Part shown: one piece after another, positions 7,387-12,474 of the stretch
How positions within the stretch are numbered: position 1 is the stretch's first letter
Layout of the letters: each line of letters begins with the position of its first letter
Source: GWB1-38-13 sp964608405
Lineage (GTDB): Bacteria > Patescibacteriota > Microgenomatia > UBA8517
Assembly: GCA_964608405.1 (NCBI GenBank)
Contig: CAZSNC010000021.1
Location: 1 to 12,474 of the forward strand
Length of the DNA stretch: 12,474 nt
Direction of reading: 5' to 3'
Program-made: the position numbers and the translations under genes
The notes under the pieces: generated by a model
Told to the model about the DNA's origin: nothing
Seen by the model: the letters and a program-made list of their open reading frames with translations, nothing else
Databases searched by the model: none

Positions 7387-8285
7387 TTGGATAGGAGTAC
7401 TTCAACCGTCCTTATTGCCTTAATCACGTTAATTCCAAGGATCACTATGTAGTTTAAAAAAAGTGGATACATATTCCACAACCTCTTTCGATAAAATATT
7501 TCCATTGAGTTCACTCCTGATAATCTGAATTTCAGTTTCTCTTTAAGGGGAATATACTTTTTGACGCTTTTGTTCTTTCCTTTTGTTGCACCCTTAAGAT
7601 GTGTCACCCAAACTTTGGGATAGTAGACAATTTTATATCCCCTTTGTTTTATTTTCCACGAAAGATCAATGTCTTCGGCATCTAAAAAATAATCTTCGTC
7701 AAACCAACCAACCTCGTCCAATATTTTCTTTCGCGTTAGGAAAAAAGCTCCCTGGATAGCATCAACTTCGTGTACCTTATCTTCGGGAATATAACCGTAC
7801 CAGTATTTTGCAAAATATTTTGACTTCGGGAAAATAAGATCCAACTTTAGAAATAGGTGGAATAGTCCAATCCACGGAGTAATAAAACTTCTCCTGGCAT
7901 CTTTATCAAGTTTTCCGTTGGCCAGAACAAGTTTGCATGTCAGTGCACCCAAATTATTGTCTTTCAAATAATTAAGGCATTGTTTCAATACATTCTTATA
8001 AACAATTACGTCTGTATTTAAGAACAACACAAAATCTGATAAAACAACCCCTTTAGCCCTGTTGTTTCCCCTGGCAAAACCTAAGTTTTCTCCCGTTTTA
8101 ATTACTTTTACCCATTTAAACTCTTTTTCAAGGACTTTTAACGAATTGTCGCTTGATCCGTTTTCGACAACTATTACTTCAAAAGCAACTTCATCTCTAC
8201 ATGCGTAAAGAGACTTCAGAGAGCTCCGAAGAAGATCACTTGTATTGTAGTTCAGAATTACTATTGATAACTCGGGTTTACTCAT
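7383..8285 (-). CDS. GT2-family glycosyltransferase (rhamnosyltransferase-like)
   Basis: This inverting GT-A enzyme would act on the lipid-linked glycan at the cytoplasmic face. Motifs in order are SIVILNYNT (7-15), ENGSSDNS (41-48), NLGFARGNN (67-75), the DxD-equivalent LNTD (89-92) that holds metal and nucleotide, IQGAFFLTRK (177-186), and FDEDYFLDAEDIDLSWK (195-211), whose Glu-Asp supplies the likely catalytic base. His229 in THLKGAT matches the 'HLGGAS' block of WbbL-like GT2 enzymes. The last 30 residues are hydrophobic (about 272-298) and may dock to the membrane. At 300 residues it is full length. The start overlaps the stop of the preceding GT4 gene by 4 nt (ATGA). A purine-rich AAGAAGG lies one base before the ATG, too close for standard spacing. 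Family-level rhamnosyltransferase labels are unreliable for donor prediction. Confidence 0.92.
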   Translation of the reverse strand: MSKPELSIVILNYNTSDLLRSSLKSLYACRDEVAFEVIVVENGSSDNSLKVLEKEFKWVKVIKTGENLGFARGNNRAKGVVLSDFVLFLNTDVIVYKNVLKQCLNYLKDNNLGALTCKLVLANGKLDKDARRSFITPWIGLFHLFLKLDLIFPKSKYFAKYWYGYIPEDKVHEVDAIQGAFFLTRKKILDEVGWFDEDYFLDAEDIDLSWKIKQRGYKIVYYPKVWVTHLKGATKGKNKSVKKYIPLKEKLKFRLSGVNSMEIFYRKRLWNMYPLFLNYIVILGINVIKAIRTVEVLLSK

Positions 8286-9490
8286 ACCTTCTTTTTCTTT
8301 AATAAAGATTCGTATATCGGCTCATGTATTTTAACTATCGACTTCCAGTCAAAATACGTTTCGACATGCTCTTGTCCACTTTTTCCAACGTTTTCGGCGA
8401 GTTTACGATTTTGTAAAAGTAGAGTTGCTTTTTTAACAAAGTCATCCGTTGTATCGGCAATAAATGCATTCTTTCCGTCGGTCACGTTAAGACCGGCAAT
8501 ACCAATACTTGTCGAAATAACTGGGAGTCCTGCCGCCATTGCTTCGAGAATTTTTATCCTCGTACCTCCTCCACCTTTAATCGGCGTTATCATTAGACTT
8601 GCTGATGTATAGGCATCCCTCGCATCGGCAATATTTTCAGTTATTAGAACATCTTTGCCTTCAGCACTTCTTTTCTTTATCCATTCAGGCATTTTCCTCC
8701 CCACAATCCATACTTTCGCGGGGGATGAATATTTCTTTTTAATTTTTGGCCAAATATCATCAAGAAGAATTTTTACTGCCTCCTGGTTTTGCAGCCATTC
8801 AAAATTAGATACACCATATAAAATCCTGGGGGGTGAAGTTCTTTTAACCTTTTTTTCTTTATAATAGGTACAATCAACACCATTTGGAATAATACCAACG
8901 GTCTTTCCGGGAAGAAGACTTTGCATCACACCTTGGTCTTCCTGACAGACAGCAAATAGACTGTTGGCCTTTTTCCAGTAGTACTTTTCCCAATAAATAA
9001 TTTTGGCAACATCCAGCAAAAAGAACGGTCTTAATATCCTCGGAATTTCCGTCATAACATGGTGTTTATAAACTTCGTGCCACGTTGTCTGTTCAACTTG
9101 TACAATCGGGATGTCGGTTTTTCCAAGGTGGGGCATAACATAAAATGTTTCTGTGTGAATCAGATCGTACTTTTCCTCTTCCAGCTCTTTCTTTAAAGCA
9201 CGCCTTTCGTCAAAGGACCAATTACGAATTACCAAAAGCGGGAACGGGCCCAACAAGGAAAACAAAATATTACGCAGTGTCCAGGGTTTTTTGGGTCTGG
9301 TAAAAACTTTAACTTTCTTGCAGTATTTTTGAAGTTCCGGAATGAATTTTTTCTCCGATTCGTCCTTAATAAGGGAAAATAGGGTGATCTCATTATCTTT
9401 GGCCAAATATCTGATAATGTTATACCATCGTGTCTGACCTCCACTCATGGTAATGGTCGGTAAGTAAGGGACAAGCATTAAAATCTTCAT
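8282..9490 (-). CDS. GT4-type glycosyltransferase with GGGTRIKILEA donor motif
   Basis: This is a 402-residue GT-B glycosyltransferase. The N-terminal domain shows the glycine loop SGGQTRWYN (16-24). Donor-side blocks are IPNGVD (201-206), SNFEWLQNQEAV (228-239) and GGGGTRIKILEAMAAGLPV (306-324) followed by ISTSIGIAGL. In classical GT4 enzymes the EX7E motif has two glutamates; here Glu316 is the second, and the first position (308) is glycine. That is normal for the subgroup carrying the 'GGGxRxKxLEA' block, which includes the glycosyltransferases of exosortase/PEP-CTERM polysaccharide loci. Sugar specificity is unknown. The start ATG 9490-9488 lies one base after the TAA of the GT39 gene. 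The C-terminus ends in a lysine run (KKKKV) whose codons form the purine tract upstream of the next start. Confidence 0.9.
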   Translation of the reverse strand: MKILMLVPYLPTITMSGGQTRWYNIIRYLAKDNEITLFSLIKDESEKKFIPELQKYCKKVKVFTRPKKPWTLRNILFSLLGPFPLLVIRNWSFDERRALKKELEEEKYDLIHTETFYVMPHLGKTDIPIVQVEQTTWHEVYKHHVMTEIPRILRPFFLLDVAKIIYWEKYYWKKANSLFAVCQEDQGVMQSLLPGKTVGIIPNGVDCTYYKEKKVKRTSPPRILYGVSNFEWLQNQEAVKILLDDIWPKIKKKYSSPAKVWIVGRKMPEWIKKRSAEGKDVLITENIADARDAYTSASLMITPIKGGGGTRIKILEAMAAGLPVISTSIGIAGLNVTDGKNAFIADTTDDFVKKATLLLQNRKLAENVGKSGQEHVETYFDWKSIVKIHEPIYESLLKKKKV

Positions 9491-9491
9491 A

Positions 9492-10922
9492 TTATTTTAG
9501 TTTTAAAACGACATACGTATCGGTTTTCTCCAAGACTGGGAATCTCTCCATAAATTCTATCGTTTGAGAATCGTTAAGGTTAACCGATGCATAATATGAA
9601 GCACCCTCATCAACTAACTCGTCTATCGGAAGTTCCACAACAGGCCATCCACGTCTCCCCGTCTGGTATAAAAACGCTGTGTCACCATTATAACTTGCTA
9701 TTACCAGGGCATTTTTCGGAGCAAGCCTTTCTACCGCTCTTCCGGCACTTATTAGTTCTGGATGATTAATTTTGTAATATTCTTTTACTTGAAATGCAGA
9801 AATAAGAGCCATAAGAAAAATTAAAGATGCCGGAAAAACCACCTTTCCGATTTTTCCGATAAAAATACCCGGCAATTCCCAAACACCAAGAGCGAGAACA
9901 ACTGAAATTACGGGTATTATAAGACTTTGATAATAGTCGTGCCTTACGTTAGCCGTAGCAATGACTGATATGTAAAAAAGTGCTCCGAACAAAAGTGAAA
10001 TTAAAAAAGGGTTTTTCTTACCCTTGATAACCCCTATTAAAAATGGATATATCCCCCACACTCCTAATATTAATTTTCCAATCCGCTCACCAAACATCCA
10101 ATACCAAAAAGCAGGTTTAAATCTCACTCCATCTCCATTAAACGTCCACTTCCAAAAAGGAATGCCCTCAGGATGTTGGGATATCCAGTATCTCCAAATG
10201 AAAAACGGAGCCAAGATAAGAAGAACAATTAGAAATGTTTCTTTCGCGAACAGAAGTTTTTTGAAACCGTATTTTTTCCAAAAAAAGTAGAGAACGAAGA
10301 GGTTGTAAAAAACAACATACGGCTTAACCAATATCGCCAAAGACATTAAGGTGCAATAAAGAAGCAGGTTGTGCATCTTCGAATCGTCTGAATATTTTAA
10401 AAAAAACCACAACCCTGAAACTCCAAGAAATACAGCGAGAGGTTCAGGTAAAACTACCCTTGAAAAATATATGTTAAACGGAAGTATCAGAAATATGAGC
10501 ATTGCGAGCTTTCCTCTGTCGTTTCCAAAATAAAATGATGTAATTTTATAGATATATACCGATGTCAAAAGCGAAAAGACAACTGATATCAATCTTCCAA
10601 CGGTATCAAATTCAATAAAAGTAAAAACGTGAGCAGTTAAGGCATGAAGAGCGTTAAAAAGGGGGAATTCAACCAATCTGTAGCCGTTTGGGTTAAATAA
10701 TCCGCTTTGAACCCTCGAAACGTCGTGATATCTCGGATCGAGTAAATTTACCCCGTTTTCAAAATAATACTTTGAAACCGAGGCGGTATCTGCCTGTCTG
10801 AAAGAATGCCAATCCAAAATGGGCGAGTTGATTTTATATAGTCTGACAAATAATCCCAGTAAAAGGATCAAGAAAATTATTAATTTATCGTTTCTTAATA
10901 CCTTCAATAATTTATCTTTCAT
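9492..10922 (-). CDS. GT39/ArnT-like GT-C membrane glycosyltransferase
   Basis: This polytopic enzyme (476 residues, roughly 10-12 hydrophobic segments) probably uses a polyprenyl-phosphate-linked sugar on the outer face of the membrane to decorate a glycan, lipid or protein. After the first helix comes the GT-C catalytic loop with DWHSFRQADTA (37-47); Asp37 and Asp45 are candidate catalytic acids. Further PMT_2-type marks are EFPLFNAL (85-92), VVLPEPLAV (156-164), LVKPY (198-202) and NVRHDYYQ (325-332). The final 95 residues form a soluble C-terminal domain. It belongs to the ArnT/PMT superfamily by topology and motifs; the acceptor cannot be told. It overlaps the upstream Wzy_C gene by 11 nt, so the two membrane proteins are likely made together. 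No donor-lipid synthase (GT2 DPM type) is visible in the window. Confidence 0.88.
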   Translation of the reverse strand: MKDKLLKVLRNDKLIIFLILLLGLFVRLYKINSPILDWHSFRQADTASVSKYYFENGVNLLDPRYHDVSRVQSGLFNPNGYRLVEFPLFNALHALTAHVFTFIEFDTVGRLISVVFSLLTSVYIYKITSFYFGNDRGKLAMLIFLILPFNIYFSRVVLPEPLAVFLGVSGLWFFLKYSDDSKMHNLLLYCTLMSLAILVKPYVVFYNLFVLYFFWKKYGFKKLLFAKETFLIVLLILAPFFIWRYWISQHPEGIPFWKWTFNGDGVRFKPAFWYWMFGERIGKLILGVWGIYPFLIGVIKGKKNPFLISLLFGALFYISVIATANVRHDYYQSLIIPVISVVLALGVWELPGIFIGKIGKVVFPASLIFLMALISAFQVKEYYKINHPELISAGRAVERLAPKNALVIASYNGDTAFLYQTGRRGWPVVELPIDELVDEGASYYASVNLNDSQTIEFMERFPVLEKTDTYVVLKLK

Positions 10923-12261
10923 ATTTTTGCGTTATCGAATACATCATACCGAAAATCAGCCACAAAGTAATTGCGAATTTTGACGCTTCAAAAACATCAA
11001 TAAAGAAGGCATTAATCAATACCCCTAAAAATCCACCCATAAATGAAGCAAGGAAAATACGTTCGAAAGTTTCATTTCTTTCGGACGATTTAAAATATTC
11101 CCAAAAAGAAGTGGCGAGATATGACAGAATTAAGAAAAATGATGAAGCTCCCAACAGTCCCGTTTCACCAAAAAGTCGCAAATAATCGTTGTCAGTTGCA
11201 AGAGTTATTGAAGAATACCCGGTTCCGAGTAAGGGGTTTTTCGAAAATGCCCGTATTGCTCTCGGCCATTCGACATTAAAGCGAATCGATGTTGAACGGT
11301 CTTCAAAAACGGGTATTGGTGTCGGTGTCGGGGAAATGCTTCCACGTCTTATTCCCGCGTCTTGAGCATATACAGGAGCAACTACATTTTGTGTGTATTT
11401 TCTAAAGGTTGCCGAAAATATCTCAATAACTCTTTGATATCTTGATATTAAGTTCGAGGAAAAACCTATAAACAGAAGGCTTGCAAGAATAAGTACAAAT
11501 CCGCGTTTGAAACGCTTAAGAAGTATCAGCCCAATACTACCCGCAACAACATACGCAACAAGAGAAATTCTCGAAGCGGTATTGACCAAAAGCCATAGTC
11601 CTGCAAAATATGTCAGTAAGTATGCAATATTCCACTTTTTGGAACACACGACAACAGAAAGTATTAAAGGCAAAACAAAAACCAAGTATGTTGCAAGATC
11701 GTAATGCCCAGCAAAAGTCGAGTTGATATGGCTTCCCTCTACATACCTTAGTGCAATTCCTTTTGAATATTCTTCATTCTGAGTGACAACTATCGGAAAA
11801 TTATAATATCTTTGTCCTAATCCGTAGAGAAAACTTATCACGACAACCAAAAAGAAAAGCTTCGTAAAATACTGCAGATAGTCGGGATGTTTTTTAATGC
11901 TTAGATAACCAACAAAAAACATGGAAAGGTACTCAATCCTTCTCACCCAATGTAAAAGTCCCAGTTTCCAGTCAATGCTTTGGGTTATAAAAACGGCGGA
12001 TAAATATGAAAGCAACCCACAAAACAAATATAGTGCAATTACCAATAATATTTTATTCTTTAAAATATTATTCAGATTATCAAGATTTGTAAGTAAAAAA
12101 ATCGCAAGAGTTAAGGCAATTAGAAAATCCTCCAAACGCACTGAAACATAGGTGTTGGGTATAGAAAAAAGAGGAAATTTCGGATAGAGGGGAATTGCCA
12201 ATATTATAGCCGCAACCAAATATTTATTTATTTTTTCAAGCTTCGATAAGAGCCTTTGCAT
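10912..12261 (-). CDS. Wzy_C / O-antigen ligase superfamily membrane protein (polymerase or ligase)
   Basis: This is a 449-residue protein with about 11-12 membrane segments and one large extracytoplasmic loop (roughly 270-370). Such proteins take polyprenyl-diphosphate-linked glycans on the outer membrane face and either polymerise them (Wzy) or transfer them to lipid or protein (WaaL, PglL). Seen here: STFAGHYDLATYL (181-193), NTASRISLVAYV (227-238) with Arg231 in the position of the conserved WaaL arginine, WPRAIRAFSKNPLLGTGYSS (332-351), and DNDYLRLFGETGLLG (357-371). The last matches the ligase motif H[NSQ]X9GXX[GTY] in every position except that His is Asp357. The loop carries APVYAQ and a Pro/Thr run PTPTPIP (311-317). 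The start ATG 12261-12259 lies inside the end of the upstream GT2 gene (26-nt overlap). With no lipid A expected in CPR bacteria, the acceptor is more likely protein, the growing polymer or a cell-wall component. Confidence 0.87.
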   Translation of the reverse strand: MQRLLSKLEKINKYLVAAIILAIPLYPKFPLFSIPNTYVSVRLEDFLIALTLAIFLLTNLDNLNNILKNKILLVIALYLFCGLLSYLSAVFITQSIDWKLGLLHWVRRIEYLSMFFVGYLSIKKHPDYLQYFTKLFFLVVVISFLYGLGQRYYNFPIVVTQNEEYSKGIALRYVEGSHINSTFAGHYDLATYLVFVLPLILSVVVCSKKWNIAYLLTYFAGLWLLVNTASRISLVAYVVAGSIGLILLKRFKRGFVLILASLLFIGFSSNLISRYQRVIEIFSATFRKYTQNVVAPVYAQDAGIRRGSISPTPTPIPVFEDRSTSIRFNVEWPRAIRAFSKNPLLGTGYSSITLATDNDYLRLFGETGLLGASSFFLILSYLATSFWEYFKSSERNETFERIFLASFMGGFLGVLINAFFIDVFEASKFAITLWLIFGMMYSITQKYER

Positions 12262-12474
12262 ATATTTTTGCCGCCCCCCTTCCTTTCAATAGGCCCATGA
12301 CGGGAATTCTCCAAAAACACCCAATTTTAAAAAACATTCTCAGAACGGGATATTGCCACTTGGGGCAATGTTTCCTATAAAAAAGTTTAACACCCTCAAA
12401 TTCACGAAGCACGGACAACCCCACCGTTCCACTTGCACCCCCAAGGTGTATAACTCCGTCATATGGAAGATATT
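12236..12474 (-). CDS. GT2-family glycosyltransferase, C-terminal 78 residues (cut by right edge)
   Basis: The reading frame is open to the right edge, so only the 3' end of the gene is present; the window begins two bases into a codon. The visible protein starts YLPYDGVIHLGGASGTVGL. The 'VIHLGGAS' block followed by FYRKH and a basic amphipathic/hydrophobic tail (about residues 45-62) is the C-terminal signature of WbbL-type GT2 glycosyltransferases, and the corresponding part of the complete GT2 gene at 7383-8285 reads VTHLKGAT. A GTG at 12424-12422 could be mistaken for a start, but the conserved block lies upstream of it. It ends in TGA and overlaps the Wzy_C gene start by 26 nt, so the operon extends beyond the window. 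Confidence 0.8.
   Translation of the reverse strand, partial: YLPYDGVIHLGGASGTVGLSVLREFEGVKLFYRKHCPKWQYPVLRMFFKIGCFWRIPVMGLLKGRGAAKIYAKALIEA

Noticed and set aside
5104..9490. Recent duplication among the three GT4 genes
   Set aside because: Their loop motifs (GGAEQ/TPTRY, TGIGRY, SGGQTRW/GGGTRIK) differ and no long shared stretches are visible; they are separate subfamilies.
10024..10290. Plus-strand open frame inside the GT39 gene
   Set aside because: Antisense to a well-supported membrane protein; no family resemblance or ribosome site.
12236..12424. A separate 62-residue small protein starting at GTG 12424
   Set aside because: The frame stays open to the right edge and the GT2 block VIHLGGAS lies upstream of this GTG, so it is the tail of a longer glycosyltransferase.
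1..12474. Alternative genetic code (UGA as glycine), as in some CPR lineages
   Set aside because: Several genes end in TGA at the expected protein length with 4-nt ATGA overlaps, and none has in-frame TGA.

Overview
The window looks like a piece of a small, AT-rich bacterial genome, most probably of the Candidate Phyla Radiation (Patescibacteria, Microgenomates-like). That placement is inference from gene content: a DUF4012 protein beside envelope-glycan genes, a short RecO without a zinc finger, a DUF2130 protein, tightly packed co-directional genes and almost no Shine-Dalgarno sequences. TGA is used as a stop and no gene is interrupted by it, so the standard bacterial code applies and the UGA-recoding lineages (Absconditabacteria, Gracilibacteria) are unlikely.

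Every gene I can support lies on the minus strand, so the block is read from right to left. Transcription enters at the right edge with the 3' end of a family-2 glycosyltransferase. It then passes through a Wzy_C/WaaL-superfamily membrane protein (polymerase or ligase), a GT39/ArnT-like GT-C membrane glycosyltransferase, a GT4 glycosyltransferase, a GT2 glycosyltransferase, two more GT4 glycosyltransferases, a mannose-1-phosphate guanylyltransferase, a small monotopic phosphoglycosyl transferase and a large membrane-anchored DUF4012 protein. Most junctions overlap by 4-26 nt or are separated by 1-7 nt, which is the pattern of one translationally coupled operon. RecO (33 nt downstream) and the 5' end of a DUF2130 coiled-coil protein (running off the left edge) follow in the same direction and are functionally unrelated.

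Taken together the first ten genes form a surface-polysaccharide or glycoconjugate locus. GDP-mannose is made by the guanylyltransferase. The phosphoglycosyl transferase primes the polyprenyl-phosphate carrier. The soluble GT2/GT4 enzymes extend the repeat unit on the cytoplasmic face. The GT-C and Wzy_C proteins act on the outer face, adding a lipid-linked sugar and polymerising or transferring the glycan. DUF4012 may act late, at the cell surface. No flippase or chain-length regulator is in the window; these may lie beyond the right edge.

Most of this is recognisable biochemistry. The points most worth a second look are the Asp in place of the hallmark His of the ligase motif, the DUF4012 protein as a possible attachment factor, the near absence of Shine-Dalgarno sites, and a candidate leaderless promoter directly before the DUF2130 gene. 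No intergenic gap exceeds 71 nt. I saw no tRNA, rRNA, CRISPR array, insertion sequence or convincing terminator.
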